From the NCBI GenBank assembly GCA_030625775.1, contig DAOUQC010000019.1, positions 1 to 59,586 of the forward strand: a stretch of 59,586 bases of DNA, given 5' to 3'. The first letter of the stretch is position 1. Each line of letters opens with the position of its first letter. Positions 7,753 to 18,019 of the stretch are shown piece after piece. The translations under genes and the position numbers were made by a program. This DNA is from Verrucomicrobiota bacterium. Lineage in GTDB: Bacteria; Verrucomicrobiota; Verrucomicrobiia; Verrucomicrobiales; DEV007. Below the pieces are notes generated by a model that searched no databases, was not told the DNA's origin, and was given only the letters and a program-made list of their open reading frames with translations.

Positions 7753-8976
7753 TTAGCCAACCCAGGCGAGGAATTTCTGGATGACGAAGGCGTTGGCGAG
7801 GTCGATGAAAAAAGCACCGACGAGAGGGACGATGAGAAAGGCCTGCGGGGAGGGGCCGTATTTGGTGGTGACGGCGGTCATGTTGGCGATGGCAGTAGGC
7901 GTGGCCCCCAGTCCGAGACCGGCATAACCGGAGGCGATGATGGCTGCATCGTAGCTGCGCCCCATGGCTGGGAAAATGACAAACATCACCCAGACAGTGA
8001 TCACAATAACCTGGGCGACCAGCAGCAACATGATCGGGCCGGCCAGATCGAGCAGGGTCCAGAGTTGCAGGCTCATCAATGACATAGCGAGAAAAAGGCC
8101 GAGACTGAGATCGGAGATGAGGGCAAGGGAATTGGAGCCGGAAGGCCAGGGCATTTTTTTGAAAAGAAGGGGTAGGAAGTTGGTGAGCAGGATGCCGGCA
8201 AAAAGACAGGTAACAAAATTAGGCAGTTGAAGCCCGAAAGCAACAGCGGCTTCGTTGAGAACGAGGCCCAGACCGACAGCAATGCTGATTACGAGAAGGC
8301 AGGATAGAACCGTATCGACATTGATGATGCGAAATTTTTCTTCGTGAATGCTGGGTTCGGAATCCTTGTCGGGGAGGCCTACCAGATGTTCATCGTTGGG
8401 GTGCTCAGGGGTGAGTTGATGTTTTTTGATCAGTCGGTTGGCGATGGGGCCACCGATGAGGCCGCCGAGGATGAGGCCAAAGGTGGCACAGGCTATGCCG
8501 ATTTCGGAAGCTTTGCCGATGCCGTAATTTTCAGCGAGAGAGGGAGCCCAGGCGATGGCGGTGCCATGGCCGCCACTGAGAGCGATCGAGCCTCCCAGAA
8601 TGCCGGTAGCAAGAGGTTCGCCTGTCAGGCTCATGACAGCGAGTCCGACGAGATTTTGGAGGATTAGATAAACAACCGCGGCGACAAGCAGGATGAGCAA
8701 TGGGCGTCCTCCGGTCAGCAGAGTCGAAAATTTGGCGTTGAGACCGATCGTAGTAAAAAAAACGATCAAAAGGCTATCGCGGGTGATAAGATCGAAGCTG
8801 GTTTCGGTATTAAAGAAAAAATACAGGGCTCCGAAGATGAGAGAGACGAGTACTCCGCCGGTGACGGGCTCGGGCAGGTTGTACTTACGGAAAAAAGTGA
8901 CCTTGCGGTTGAGCAATTTACCCAGAAAGAGGGTAAGAATGGCAATGATCAGTGTTTGGCGTCCATCGAAATCCAT
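7753..8976 (-). CDS. gltS: Sodium/glutamate symporter GltS
   Basis: 407 residues, a polytopic inner-membrane protein of the GltS family that imports glutamate with Na+. Recognisable blocks are LLNRKVTFFRKYNLPEPVTG near the N terminus, FFTTIGLNAKF, LSGGHGTAIAWAP and, in the second half, IIASGYAGLGLGATPTAIAN. These are the two inverted GltS halves with their re-entrant loops. Length matches the family (about 400). The gene is on the minus strand 88 bases after sdhB. The gap contains a perfect palindrome at 9014-9025, so it may have its own promoter as well as read-through from sdhCAB. Confidence 0.93.
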   Translation of the reverse strand: MDFDGRQTLIIAILTLFLGKLLNRKVTFFRKYNLPEPVTGGVLVSLIFGALYFFFNTETSFDLITRDSLLIVFFTTIGLNAKFSTLLTGGRPLLILLVAAVVYLILQNLVGLAVMSLTGEPLATGILGGSIALSGGHGTAIAWAPSLAENYGIGKASEIGIACATFGLILGGLIGGPIANRLIKKHQLTPEHPNDEHLVGLPDKDSEPSIHEEKFRIINVDTVLSCLLVISIAVGLGLVLNEAAVAFGLQLPNFVTCLFAGILLTNFLPLLFKKMPWPSGSNSLALISDLSLGLFLAMSLMSLQLWTLLDLAGPIMLLLVAQVIVITVWVMFVIFPAMGRSYDAAIIASGYAGLGLGATPTAIANMTAVTTKYGPSPQAFLIVPLVGAFFIDLANAFVIQKFLAWVG

Positions 8977-9013
8977 GCTTTCTATTAGTAAGAGTTATTT
9001 ACTCTAAGTGCTT

Positions 9014-9025
9014 CAGATTAATCTG
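9014..9025. promoter_or_regulatory. Perfect palindrome CAGATTAATCTG upstream of gltS
   Basis: A 12-base perfect palindrome lies 38 bases upstream of the gltS start codon in the sdhB-gltS gap. Its size and place suit a dimeric repressor operator. No protein is assigned to it. Confidence 0.35.
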
Positions 9026-9064
9026 GATAAGCTCTAATTTACACAAAATAAAGTAAATGAAATT

Positions 9065-9826
9065 TCAACTTACCGCTTCCTTGATACTCGACAGGGCATA
9101 ATCGCGGTTCAGTTTGGCAATGTTGTCCGCACTGATTTCTTTGGGGCAGACGGCTTCACATTCGTATTGATTGGTGCAGTTGCCAAAACCCTCCTCATCC
9201 ATTTGCCTGACCATGGAGAGAGTTCGTTTTTGTTTCTCAGGGGCACCCTGCGGCAGGTAGTTGAGATGGGCGGCTTTGGCAGAGACAAAGAGCATCGCAC
9301 TGGAGTTTTTACAGGAGGCGACACAGGCTCCGCAGCCAATACAGGCAGCAGCTTCAAAAGCAGCTTCTGCTTTGTCCTTTTCAACCGGCAGATTGTTGGC
9401 ATCCTGGGCGGCCCCAGTTCTGATATCGATATACCCCCCGGCGGCAACGATTCGATCCAAAGCTGTGCGGTCAACCATCAGGTCGCGCAAAATAGGAAAT
9501 GCCCGTGAGCGGAAGGGTTCGATCCAGATGATGTCGCCGTCCTTGAATGTGCGCATGTGCAGCTGACAGACGGTGATTCCCCTGTCCTTGCCATGCGGAA
9601 TGCCGTTGATGGTGAGGGAACACATACCGCAGATTCCTTCGCGACAGTCATGATCGAAATGAATCGGTTCACCGCCATCTTCGAGGATGCGTTCATTGAC
9701 GATGTCGAGCATTTCCAGGAAGGAGGCTTCATCAGAGATGTCTCTGGCCTCGTATGTTTCGATGCGGCCGTGGTCTTCGGCATTGAGTTGCCGCCAGACT
9801 TTCAGGGTGAGATTTAGATTAGCCAT
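9065..9826 (-). CDS. sdhB: Succinate dehydrogenase/fumarate reductase iron-sulfur subunit SdhB
   Basis: 253 residues. It carries electrons from the flavoprotein to the quinone site. The 2Fe-2S motif begins at Cys61 (CREGICGMC). The C-terminal ferredoxin domain has [11 protein letters not shown], a second Cys further on, and [12 protein letters not shown], supplying the ligands of the 4Fe-4S and 3Fe-4S clusters. It is the last sdh gene in the minus-strand order sdhC-sdhA-sdhB, 53 bases after sdhA. This order with a single membrane subunit is the Bacillus-type (type B) complex. Direction (succinate oxidation or fumarate reduction) cannot be told from sequence; an oxidative role is likely if the cell is aerobic. 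Confidence 0.95.
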   Translation of the reverse strand: MANLNLTLKVWRQLNAEDHGRIETYEARDISDEASFLEMLDIVNERILEDGGEPIHFDHDCREGICGMCSLTINGIPHGKDRGITVCQLHMRTFKDGDIIWIEPFRSRAFPILRDLMVDRTALDRIVAAGGYIDIRTGAAQDANNLPVEKDKAEAAFEAAACIGCGACVASCKNSSAMLFVSAKAAHLNYLPQGAPEKQKRTLSMVRQMDEEGFGNCTNQYECEAVCPKEISADNIAKLNRDYALSSIKEAVS

Positions 9827-9879
9827 AACAGATACGGGTGGTAAAATGTAGAGTGTGCTGGATTGTTGCAGAGCTGGGT

Positions 9880-11829
9880 TCAGGCGTAACTGCGAATTGT
9901 TTGTTTCACGGCTTCATACTCCAGCGGTTCTTTGTGGAGTTTGGGTTTTTTACCCACGCCCTTGAATTCCCAGGCAGCGACATAAGAGAAGTTTTTGTCA
10001 TCGCGTTTGGCTTCGCCCGGTTGGGTTTTGCCGGCTTTGACTTCCGGAGATTTTTCGGTGAATTGGTATTCTGTGCGAAAATGGCCCCCACAGGATTCTT
10101 TCCGGTCATGCGCATCGTGGCACAGCAGCTCGGCAAACTCGAGGAAATCAGCGACGCGTCCGGCTTTTTCCAGTTCGGCGTTGACGTTGTTTCCGGATCC
10201 TGGAATACGTACGTTTTCCCAGAATTCCTCTCGGATGCCAGGGATACGGTCGAGCGCTTCTTCCAGTCCGGCTTTGTCGCGGGCCATGCCACATTTGTCC
10301 CACAGCAGGTGGCCGAGTTCCCGGTGGAAACTATCCACGGTGCGTTTGCCATTGATATTGATCAAACGGCCGACACGTTCACGCACCTCTTCTTCAACTT
10401 TTTTGAACTCTGCGTGCTCCGTGGTGACCGAGCCCGGTGTCTGGCTGGCGAGGTAGGGGGCGATGGTGGCTGGAATTACAAAATAACCGTCAGCGAGCCC
10501 CTGCATGAGGGCTGACGCACCGAGACGGTTGGCGCCATGATCCGAGAAGTTGGCTTCACCAAGCACATGCAGGCCTGGCACGTTGGACATCAGGTTGTAG
10601 TCTACCCAGAGTCCGCCCATGGTGTAATGAACGGCGGGGTAAATACGCATCGGGGTCTGGTAGGGATCTTCCCCGGTGATTTTGCCATACATCTGGAAAA
10701 GATTTCCGTAGCGTGCGCTAATGGTTTCTTGTCCGAGTCGCTGGGTGGCATCGTGGAAATCCAGATATACACCGAGTCCGGACGGGCCGACGCCGCGGCC
10801 GTCATCACAGGCTTCTTTGGCGGCTCGTGATGCGATGTCGCGTGGAGCAAGATTGCCGAAAGAAGGGTATTTGCGTTCGAGGTAGTAGTCGCGGTCTGCT
10901 TCGGGGATATCCGACGGATTCTTTTTACAGTCATCGGCATTTTTTGGCACCCAAATCCGTCCGTCATTGCGCAGGGACTCTGACATCAAGGTGAGCTTTG
11001 ACTGGTAATCACCGCTGACCGGTATGCAGGTGGGGTGGATCTGGGTGTAACAAGGATTGGCAAAACAGGCCCCGCGCTTGTGGGCGCGGTAGGCGGCCAT
11101 GACGTTGCAGCCCATGGCATTGGTGGAGAGAAAAAAGGCATTGCCATAACCGCCGGTGGCGAGAATGACAGCATCGGCAGCGTGAGAGGTGATTTCACCC
11201 GTCACCATGTCGCGCACGATGATGCCCTTGGCGTGACCTTCGACGGTCACCAGGTCGAGCATTTCACTGCGGGTGTGCATGGTGACACCACCGCGACCAA
11301 TTTCTTTTTCAAGAGCCTGGTAAACACCGATGAGTAGCTGTTGTCCGGTCTGGCCACGGGCGTAAAAGGTTCGTGATACCTGGGCACCGCCGAAGGAGCG
11401 GTTGTCGAGTAAACCGCCGTATTCGCGGGCAAAGGGTACACCTTGGGCCGTAGCCTGGTCGATGATGGCGTTGGAGACTTCTGCGAGGCGGTAAACATTT
11501 GCTTCCCGTGAACGGAAATCGCCGCCTTTGACCGTGTCGTAGAACAGCCGTTGGATGGAGTCACCGTCGTTGCGGTAATTTTTAGCGGCATTGATCCCTC
11601 CCTGTGCAGCGATGGAGTGGGCCCGCCGAGGACTGTCCTGATAACAGAAGCAGCTGACTTGATAACCCAGCTCGGCCAGAGTAGAGGCGGCCGCCCCGCC
11701 GGCAAGACCGGATCCGACGACGATTACTTTGAATTTCCGTTTATTCGCCGGATTGATGAGCTTGGAATCGAACTTGTGATTCGTCCATTTTTGCTCAATG
11801 GGACCAGAGGGAATGTTGCTGTTCAGCAT
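9880..11829 (-). CDS. sdhA: Succinate dehydrogenase/fumarate reductase flavoprotein subunit SdhA
   Basis: 649 residues. The dinucleotide-binding motif is G39-S-G41-L-A-G44, and the block [13 protein letters not shown] holds the His (residue 71) expected to bind FAD covalently. Substrate-site blocks include [38 protein letters not shown] and [20 protein letters not shown]. The length and sequence style match the long SdhA of type B complexes (about 640) rather than the shorter proteobacterial form. It is the middle gene of the sdhCAB operon, 86 bases after sdhC. Confidence 0.95.
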   Translation of the reverse strand: MLNSNIPSGPIEQKWTNHKFDSKLINPANKRKFKVIVVGSGLAGGAAASTLAELGYQVSCFCYQDSPRRAHSIAAQGGINAAKNYRNDGDSIQRLFYDTVKGGDFRSREANVYRLAEVSNAIIDQATAQGVPFAREYGGLLDNRSFGGAQVSRTFYARGQTGQQLLIGVYQALEKEIGRGGVTMHTRSEMLDLVTVEGHAKGIIVRDMVTGEITSHAADAVILATGGYGNAFFLSTNAMGCNVMAAYRAHKRGACFANPCYTQIHPTCIPVSGDYQSKLTLMSESLRNDGRIWVPKNADDCKKNPSDIPEADRDYYLERKYPSFGNLAPRDIASRAAKEACDDGRGVGPSGLGVYLDFHDATQRLGQETISARYGNLFQMYGKITGEDPYQTPMRIYPAVHYTMGGLWVDYNLMSNVPGLHVLGEANFSDHGANRLGASALMQGLADGYFVIPATIAPYLASQTPGSVTTEHAEFKKVEEEVRERVGRLININGKRTVDSFHRELGHLLWDKCGMARDKAGLEEALDRIPGIREEFWENVRIPGSGNNVNAELEKAGRVADFLEFAELLCHDAHDRKESCGGHFRTEYQFTEKSPEVKAGKTQPGEAKRDDKNFSYVAAWEFKGVGKKPKLHKEPLEYEAVKQTIRSYA

Positions 11830-11915
11830 GGGTGGAAAATTTGAGGTTTGAAATTTGGTGAAGGAAGGTGGAAGCGCGAATGGATGTTAATGAACGCGGA
11901 TTATAAGAAGATGAT

Positions 11916-12611
11916 TTATTTGCCGAATCCAAAAATCATGATGGCGATGGGGATGGAGATGAAACCGATCCAGATGAACAGAGCGAATGCTCTGGAGAAG
12001 ATGTCGATGGGTATGGCCGTTTTGTGAGAGCGCATACCCAGAGTTTGAAAGATCGAAGCAATCCCGTGGCTAAGATGTGAGCAGAGCAAGGTCATGGCGA
12101 TGAGATAAAAGAGGCTGACCAGGATGTTGCTGAAGCCTGCGATGACCATGGCATGGGGATTTTCCGCACCGAGCTCGGCCAGCGTGGGGCTCACCCGGAC
12201 GGTGTAGTGAAAGACGTGGAAAACCAGAAAGGCCAGAACCGTCGATCCACTCCAGATCATCATGCGAGAGGAAGCGGAGGCGGTGACTGTGGCCGGATGC
12301 TGGTATTGAACATCACGTGCCGCTTTGTTGGCAAGAGTGAGCTGGATGGTGGCGATGACGTGCAGGACGAAAGTGATCAGAAGAACTATCCGGGCCAGCC
12401 AGACTCCGTAACCGTGAAGCATGGTTTGGAGGAAATGAGCGTAGTCATTAAAAGCGTGCTCTCCCTGGAAAATCAGCAAGTTGCCAATCAGGTGACCGGT
12501 GAGGAATCCAACCAGAATGATGCCGGTGAGAGCAACAATGATTTTTTTCCCGATGGATGAGTTCCAGAATCGACAGGGTGTAGAATGAATACAGCAGGAC
12601 AAGGCGCTCAT
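11916..12611 (-). CDS. sdhC: Succinate dehydrogenase cytochrome b subunit SdhC (type B)
   Basis: 231 residues with five predicted membrane helices. It anchors the complex and carries heme b and the quinone site. Likely heme His residues stand in GFLTGHLIGNLL, DYAHFLQ, FVLHVIATI, LVFHVFHYTVR and CSHLSHGI. This fits the single-anchor, two-heme Bacillus-type cytochrome b558. It is the first gene of the sdhCAB operon; the 180 bases upstream (12612-12791) should hold the operon promoter, but no convincing -35/-10 pair was picked. The early start could be a few codons downstream (SIGKKIIVALTG is the first conserved block). Confidence 0.9.
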   Translation of the reverse strand: MSALSCCIHSTPCRFWNSSIGKKIIVALTGIILVGFLTGHLIGNLLIFQGEHAFNDYAHFLQTMLHGYGVWLARIVLLITFVLHVIATIQLTLANKAARDVQYQHPATVTASASSRMMIWSGSTVLAFLVFHVFHYTVRVSPTLAELGAENPHAMVIAGFSNILVSLFYLIAMTLLCSHLSHGIASIFQTLGMRSHKTAIPIDIFSRAFALFIWIGFISIPIAIMIFGFGK

Positions 12612-12791
12612 GGTGGATGGAGTAAAAAATTGGGATGAAATTCAGGAAATACCGATGCAAAAGGATCAATGGATCGTATCCTCCTTTTTTGCAACGAATA
12701 GTACGTATTTTGTTACGTCTGTCAGCTGCCTGGGGTTGCAGGAATCCCAATAGGTAATATGAGTGCTGATCACGATGCTGTGGCCGTCAAA

Positions 12792-14189
12792 TCACTTGTG
12801 CTCAAACTCATTATTTTTTAATTTTTCAAAATACTCGGAAGTGGCTCGCGCCAGTGTGGGCATGAGTAGGATCACGGCGATCAAGTTGGGGAAAATCATG
12901 ATGCCCAGCATCATTTCGGAGAAGGAAATGACGGCACCGGAATTCCAGATGGCTCCGACATAAGCGACAACGCAGAAGACTAGTTTGTAAACCAGCCTTC
13001 CCTTGCCTTTAAACAGGTAGTCGACAGATCTTTCACCATAGTAGGACCAGGAGATGAGCGTTGAGTAGGCAAAGAAAAATACGGCGATAGGAATGAAATA
13101 ATTCCCGAAATTCGGAATAGTATGATTAAAAGCCTTTGCGGTGACGAGAGCACCCTGGAGCCAGTCACCGGGAGCACCTTCCTGCCACTGGCCGGTGATG
13201 AGGATGACAAAGGCTGTCATGGTGCAGATAACTACTGTATCGACAAAGGGTTCGAGGATGGCGACTGCTCCTTCACGTACAGGCTCAGTGGTGGCGGCAG
13301 CAGAATGGGCAAAGGGGGCGGAGCCGACACCGGCTTCATTGGAGAAACAAGCACGCTTGACTCCCTGTACCATCACAACCTTGAAAGTAGCTCCCAGAAA
13401 TCCCCCGCCCGCGGCAGTACCGGAAAAAGCATCGTTTAGAATCATGCTGACCACTTCGGGCAGCTGCGAGAAGTTGGCAAGAATAATGATTAAAGCTCCG
13501 ATCACATAAATACCCCCCATGAAAGGAACAATGAAAGAAGCCACTTTACCGATCCGCTTGATCCCGCCGATGATAACGATGGCGGTCAGGATGGCGAGCA
13601 CAACACCTGTGACATGCTTGTTGATTCCCATGGTGGCCTCGACCACGCCTGCGGCCTGGTTGGTTTGGAACATGTTGGCAGCTCCAAAACTCGCAAAAAT
13701 ACAGGCAAGGGCGAAAAATGCCGCCACACTTTTGCCTAATAATTTAGTGCCAAGGGCCGCTTCTATATAATACATCGGCCCACCGTGCACGACGCCTTTG
13801 TCATCGACCCGGCGATACATGTGGCCAAGGGTGCATTCACTGAATTTGGTGCACATGCCAAGCACACCTATCAGGATCATCCAGAATACAGCGCCGGGAC
13901 CGCCAATGCCGATGGCAATAGCCACACCGGCAATATTACCGAGCCCAACGGTGGCAGAAAGTGCGGCACACAAAGCCTGGAAATGGCTTACTTCCCCAGG
14001 ATCATCCGGATGGTCGAATTTCCCCCGAACTACTTGAATGGCATGAAAAAACCCTCTGAACTGGATTCCTTTCAGAAGGATGGTAAGGACAATGCCGGTG
14101 CCGCAGAGGAGAAAGACGGTGGGAAGCCCCCAGACAAAACCGTTGGCGGTTCCAATGGCGTTATTGATCCATTCTTGAAGGTTTTCCAT
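12792..14189 (-). CDS. Alanine/glycine:cation symporter (AGCS family)
   Basis: 465 residues, about eleven membrane helices. It imports alanine or glycine with Na+ or H+. Family blocks are GIQFRGFFHAIQVVRGKF, ALSATVGLGNIAGVAIAIG, GGPGAVFWM, LGHMYRRVD, GGPMYYIEAAL, CFSNEAGVGSAPFAHSAAAT and YYGERSVDYLF, in the expected order. It lies just upstream of sdhC in the same orientation but with a 180-base gap, so it is probably a separate transcript. It diverges from the helicase gene at 14277 across an AT-rich 87-base gap. No glycine riboswitch would fit in that space. Confidence 0.92.
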   Translation of the reverse strand: MENLQEWINNAIGTANGFVWGLPTVFLLCGTGIVLTILLKGIQFRGFFHAIQVVRGKFDHPDDPGEVSHFQALCAALSATVGLGNIAGVAIAIGIGGPGAVFWMILIGVLGMCTKFSECTLGHMYRRVDDKGVVHGGPMYYIEAALGTKLLGKSVAAFFALACIFASFGAANMFQTNQAAGVVEATMGINKHVTGVVLAILTAIVIIGGIKRIGKVASFIVPFMGGIYVIGALIIILANFSQLPEVVSMILNDAFSGTAAGGGFLGATFKVVMVQGVKRACFSNEAGVGSAPFAHSAAATTEPVREGAVAILEPFVDTVVICTMTAFVILITGQWQEGAPGDWLQGALVTAKAFNHTIPNFGNYFIPIAVFFFAYSTLISWSYYGERSVDYLFKGKGRLVYKLVFCVVAYVGAIWNSGAVISFSEMMLGIMIFPNLIAVILLMPTLARATSEYFEKLKNNEFEHK

Positions 14190-14276
14190 AATGATTGACT
14201 TGCAAACTCAGGGCGGAGATTACCATTATTGTCATTTCATTAAACTCTAAAATTTATTTTTTTCTAAAACAAGGTG

Positions 14277-16310
14277 ATGGCCCGAATCTATAATTTAAAT
14301 TCAGTCGGTGGTGAAGGCGGCTCTCCTGCGATTGATTTCGACGCAGAGCTGAACCCTCAGCAACTGGCAGCTGTCAAAGCACCTCCCGGTCCGGCGCTGG
14401 TGATTGCCGGTGCCGGCAGCGGCAAGACACGTACTTTAACCTATCGAGTGGCCTATTTGCTACAGAATGGAATCCAGGCCCAGAACATCCTGTTACTGAC
14501 CTTTACCAACAAAGCGGCGCGCGAAATGATTGAGAGGGTGGCTGCCCTGGTACCGGTTGATACCAGTACATTGTGGAGTGGGACTTTCCACTCGATTGGC
14601 AACCGCATTCTGCGCCGTCATGCAGATCGCCTGGGAATGGCTCGGCAGTTTTCAATCATGGATCGGGAGGATCAGAAGGAGTTGATGAATTCGGTGGTTA
14701 AAGACAGTGGTTTGGATGTGAAAGCTTTGAAATTCCCCAAAGCACAGTTGCTCAGTGACATGTTCAGTATGGCGCGGAATACAGGAGTGAATTTGCGTGA
14801 CTACATCGCGGACAATTATTCTTATTTCGAGCAGTTCTCGGATGAAATTGTAAAAATGCGGGATGCCTATCAGGATAAAAAACTGACCACCAATTGCATG
14901 GATTTCGATGATCTTTTGATCAAGACCTTGTCACTTTTACGTGAGCATGACGATTTGCGTGATTTGTATCAGCATCAATTTGAGTTTGTTTTGGTCGATG
15001 AGTATCAGGATACCAATATGATTCAATCCGACATGATCGACTTGCTGGCGGGGAAACACGGTAATCTTATGGTGGTGGGTGACGATGCGCAGTCAATCTA
15101 TTCCTGGCGAGGGGCGGACTTCCGCAATATCCTGAATTTCCCCGAGCAATACCCCGGGACCAATGTTTATAAAATCGAAACCAATTATCGCTCTGTACCG
15201 GAAATTCTGACACTGGCAAATTCGGCGATCCGCAGCAATACCGAACAGTTCAGCAAAGAGTTGGCTCCTTTTCGATCAGACCAGGAAACCTTGCCGGCTC
15301 TGGTGATGCTGAGCAATACCAATACCCAGGCGGCGTTTGTGGTGCAACGTATCCAGGAGCTTCAGGAGGAGGGCGTGGAGCCGCAGGAGATCGCGGTATT
15401 GTACCGTGCGCACTACCAGGCGATGGAGGTGCAGATGGAATTAACCAGGCAGGGAGTGGATTTCAACATTACCAGCGGGCTTAGGTTTTTTGAACAGGCT
15501 CATGTCAAAGATGTGGCAACCTTCATGAAGTTTGTGGCGAACCGTGCGGATGAGGTGGCTTTCAAGCGAATGGTGCGCATGTTGCCGGGGATTGGAGATA
15601 AAAGTGCAGACAAGCTCTGGATGCAGTGGTTGTCCTGTGAGGGCAGTCAAAAGGAAAAGTCGGATGGCTTTTCCAAATATATGCTGGATTTTGTGGTGCC
15701 CCCGAAGGGGAAAAAGGATTGGATGCAGTTGGCTTACACTCTGGATGAGTTGATTGACGTGGACGGGGAACTGCAGCCGCCTTCGATGATGATCACCTCG
15801 ATAGTGGAGGGGATGTATGCGGATTATATGCGGGCTCAATTTTCCAATTATGAGAACCGTAAAATGGATATCGAGCAGCTGGATAACTTCAGTTCTGGTT
15901 TTGAAAATGTGGAAGAATTTTTGACCCAGCTGTCTCTTCTGGCGGGAACGGATACCGACATCAAAGGCGGGCGGCAAAAAAAAGAGCAAGACAGTAATGT
16001 GGTGTGTTTGTCATCGGTGCACCAAGCCAAGGGTTTGGAGTGGAAAGTAGTTTTTGTGATCTGGATGGCGGAGGGCATGTTTCCCAACGGGCGGGTCCTG
16101 GAAGAGGACCTGGATGACAGTGGTCTGGAGGAAGAGCGGCGCTTGTTTTATGTGGCAGTGACCAGAGCCATGGATGAGCTGTATTTGACTTATCCCCTGA
16201 TCTGGCAGAATGCACATTCCGGGCAGGTCTTGCAGCAACCCTCTCGCTTCCTGGATGAAATCCCCAGTGAACAGATGGAGGAGTGGCAGGTGGGGAGTGG
16301 TTGGGATTGA
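14277..16310 (+). CDS. UvrD/Rep/PcrA-type ATP-dependent DNA helicase
   Basis: 677 residues from ATG 14277 (GTG 14274 is adjacent). It is a superfamily 1A 3'-5' DNA helicase for repair and replication restart. Motifs in order: LNPQQLAAVKA (Q motif), AGAGSGKTRTL (Walker A), LTFTNKAAREM, SGTFHSIGNRILR, VLVDEYQDTN (Walker B), VVGDDAQSIYSWRGAD, ETNYRS, VAVLYR-like IAVLYRAHYQ, SSVHQAKGLEWKVVFV, and RRLFYVAVTRAMDELYLTYP. Length is slightly short of E. coli UvrD (720) and close to Rep (673). Which of UvrD, Rep or PcrA it corresponds to is not settled. Confidence 0.93.
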   Translation: MARIYNLNSVGGEGGSPAIDFDAELNPQQLAAVKAPPGPALVIAGAGSGKTRTLTYRVAYLLQNGIQAQNILLLTFTNKAAREMIERVAALVPVDTSTLWSGTFHSIGNRILRRHADRLGMARQFSIMDREDQKELMNSVVKDSGLDVKALKFPKAQLLSDMFSMARNTGVNLRDYIADNYSYFEQFSDEIVKMRDAYQDKKLTTNCMDFDDLLIKTLSLLREHDDLRDLYQHQFEFVLVDEYQDTNMIQSDMIDLLAGKHGNLMVVGDDAQSIYSWRGADFRNILNFPEQYPGTNVYKIETNYRSVPEILTLANSAIRSNTEQFSKELAPFRSDQETLPALVMLSNTNTQAAFVVQRIQELQEEGVEPQEIAVLYRAHYQAMEVQMELTRQGVDFNITSGLRFFEQAHVKDVATFMKFVANRADEVAFKRMVRMLPGIGDKSADKLWMQWLSCEGSQKEKSDGFSKYMLDFVVPPKGKKDWMQLAYTLDELIDVDGELQPPSMMITSIVEGMYADYMRAQFSNYENRKMDIEQLDNFSSGFENVEEFLTQLSLLAGTDTDIKGGRQKKEQDSNVVCLSSVHQAKGLEWKVVFVIWMAEGMFPNGRVLEEDLDDSGLEEERRLFYVAVTRAMDELYLTYPLIWQNAHSGQVLQQPSRFLDEIPSEQMEEWQVGSGWD

Positions 16311-16397
16311 ATTGAAAATTAGGAATTAAGAATTAAGAATTGACGGGGGCGTGAATGCGCCGCTTGCATGTGTAGCATAACATCCTAGGGTCTGGTT

Positions 16398-17843
16398 ATG
16401 AATAATTTCTTCCTTCTTACTGCGTTTTTTATTCTATCAATCTCCACTTGCATTCAGACGGGGGAATGTGCCGGAAAAAAACCTAATATTCTTCTCATTG
16501 TATCCGATGATCAGGGTTATGCAGATTTGGGAGTGTTGAACAAGGAGATACTAACTCCAAATCTGGATCAATTGGCAGAAGACGGGGTGCGGCTGACCAA
16601 CTTTTATGTCTCCTGGCCGGCTTGCACTCCATCGCGGGGCAGCATTTTGACCGGACGTTATCCGCAGCGCAATGGTATTTATGACATGATCCGCAATGAA
16701 GCACCGGATTATGGTAAAAAATACAACTGGGAAGAATACAATGTCAGCTGGGAAAAAATCGGAGGCATGGATTTGCGTGAGGTATTGATCCCGAAAGTGC
16801 TGAAGCCGGTGGGATACAAAAGCGCAATATATGGCAAGTGGGATTTGGGGGTTCTCAAACGTTTTTTGCCGACCAACCGAGGTTTTGATGATTTCTACGG
16901 TCTGGTGAATACAGGGATCGATTATTATACCCACGAGCGTTATGGGGTTCATTCCATGTATCGGGGGACTGAGCGCAGCGAGGAAGATAAAGGGCAGTAT
17001 TGTACCTATCTGTTTGAACAAGAGGCCCTGCGTTTTTTGAAGGCGCATCATGAAGATCCGTTTTTTATCTATGTGCCCTTCAATGCGCCCCATAATTCAT
17101 CATCCCTGGATCCTAAGATCAGAGGAACAGTTCAGGCGCCGGAGAAATACAAGAAGATGTATCCACCGGTGGAACTGGAATTCAGAAAAGGGAAAAAATA
17201 TGGTGAGGAGGCCATGGTGCCCACCCGGGAGGCGAGGACGCGGGATTACCGGGCAGCGGTGACCTGTATGGATGCATCGATTGGAAATCTGCTGGCTGAA
17301 TTGGATCAACAGGGATTGCGGGAGAATACCATTGTGGTTTTTTTCTCGGACAATGGAGGCAGCGGAGGTGCGAGTAACATCCCTTTGCGCGGACACAAAG
17401 GGCAAACCTGGGAGGGAGGAATTCGTGTACCCTGCATTATCAGCTGGCCGGATGAATTGCCCAAAGGGGTGGTCAGTGATGAATTTCTGACCAGTCTGGA
17501 GTTGTTGCCTACTTTTGCAAAAGCTGCGGGAGCCAAATTGCCCGAAGGTGTTGTTTTGGATGGATTTGATATGATGCCGGTTTTGAAAGGAGAGATAAAA
17601 TCACCCCGCAAAGAGATGTTCTGGAAGCGCCGGGACCTACTCGGGGCACGGGTGGGTAAATGGAAGTGGGTGGATATGGGGGGCAAGGGCGGTGGCTTGT
17701 TCGATCTGGAAAAAGATGTCGGGGAAAAAAACGACCTTTCAAAAGAGCGACCGGAGATCCTGAAAATGGTGAAAGATCGCTTTAATCATTGGTTGAGGGA
17801 AATGGATGCAGCAGAGCCGCGGGGGCCATTCAGGGATTATTGA
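16398..17843 (+). CDS. Secreted sulfatase (FGly type)
   Basis: 481 residues with a signal peptide (FFLLTAFFILSISTCIQTGECAG). The N-terminal metal site is NILLIVSDDQGYADLG. The sulfatase signature is CTPSRGSILTGRYPQRNGIY, with Cys76 as the residue converted to formylglycine. Further conserved blocks are YGKWDLG, IYVPFNAPH and FFSDNGGSGGASNIPLRGHK. YGKWDLG has Asp where most sulfatases have His (GKWHLG). The substrate is unknown, probably a sulfated carbohydrate. The maturase (FGE or anSME) is not in the window. The 70-base upstream gap carries tandem GAATTAA units at about 16324-16342. Confidence 0.92.
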   Translation: MNNFFLLTAFFILSISTCIQTGECAGKKPNILLIVSDDQGYADLGVLNKEILTPNLDQLAEDGVRLTNFYVSWPACTPSRGSILTGRYPQRNGIYDMIRNEAPDYGKKYNWEEYNVSWEKIGGMDLREVLIPKVLKPVGYKSAIYGKWDLGVLKRFLPTNRGFDDFYGLVNTGIDYYTHERYGVHSMYRGTERSEEDKGQYCTYLFEQEALRFLKAHHEDPFFIYVPFNAPHNSSSLDPKIRGTVQAPEKYKKMYPPVELEFRKGKKYGEEAMVPTREARTRDYRAAVTCMDASIGNLLAELDQQGLRENTIVVFFSDNGGSGGASNIPLRGHKGQTWEGGIRVPCIISWPDELPKGVVSDEFLTSLELLPTFAKAAGAKLPEGVVLDGFDMMPVLKGEIKSPRKEMFWKRRDLLGARVGKWKWVDMGGKGGGLFDLEKDVGEKNDLSKERPEILKMVKDRFNHWLREMDAAEPRGPFRDY

Positions 17844-17860
17844 CCGGGTTTTAGGGCCTT

Positions 17861-17881
17861 GTCCCGAAAATACGGTATGAG
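17861..17881. repeat. Conserved upstream element, copy 1 of 2 (first array gene)
   Basis: A 21-base block containing CCCGAAAATACGGTATGAG lies 139 bases before the first array gene. It is repeated without mismatch at 19737-19757 before the second gene; weaker similarity continues for about 15 bases (..ATTCTTGG / ..ATACTTGG). It is probably a shared promoter or operator carried along by gene duplication. Confidence 0.65.
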
Positions 17882-18019
17882 ACGGTATATTCTTGGTAGA
17901 AAGCGGCAAGAATGATAGTTTTTTGCTGGAGCAGGATTTTTCCGAATTACTAGGGTTTGGAAAATTCATGCTATCGATGAATTTTTTAGCCTGAACTGTA
18001 ATACTCCCCCGATAAAACT

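Noticed and set aside
16316-16345. Tandem GAATTAA units after the helicase gene considered as an iteron-type origin
   Set aside because: Only about three short AT-rich units are present, with no DnaA-box cluster or replication gene nearby.
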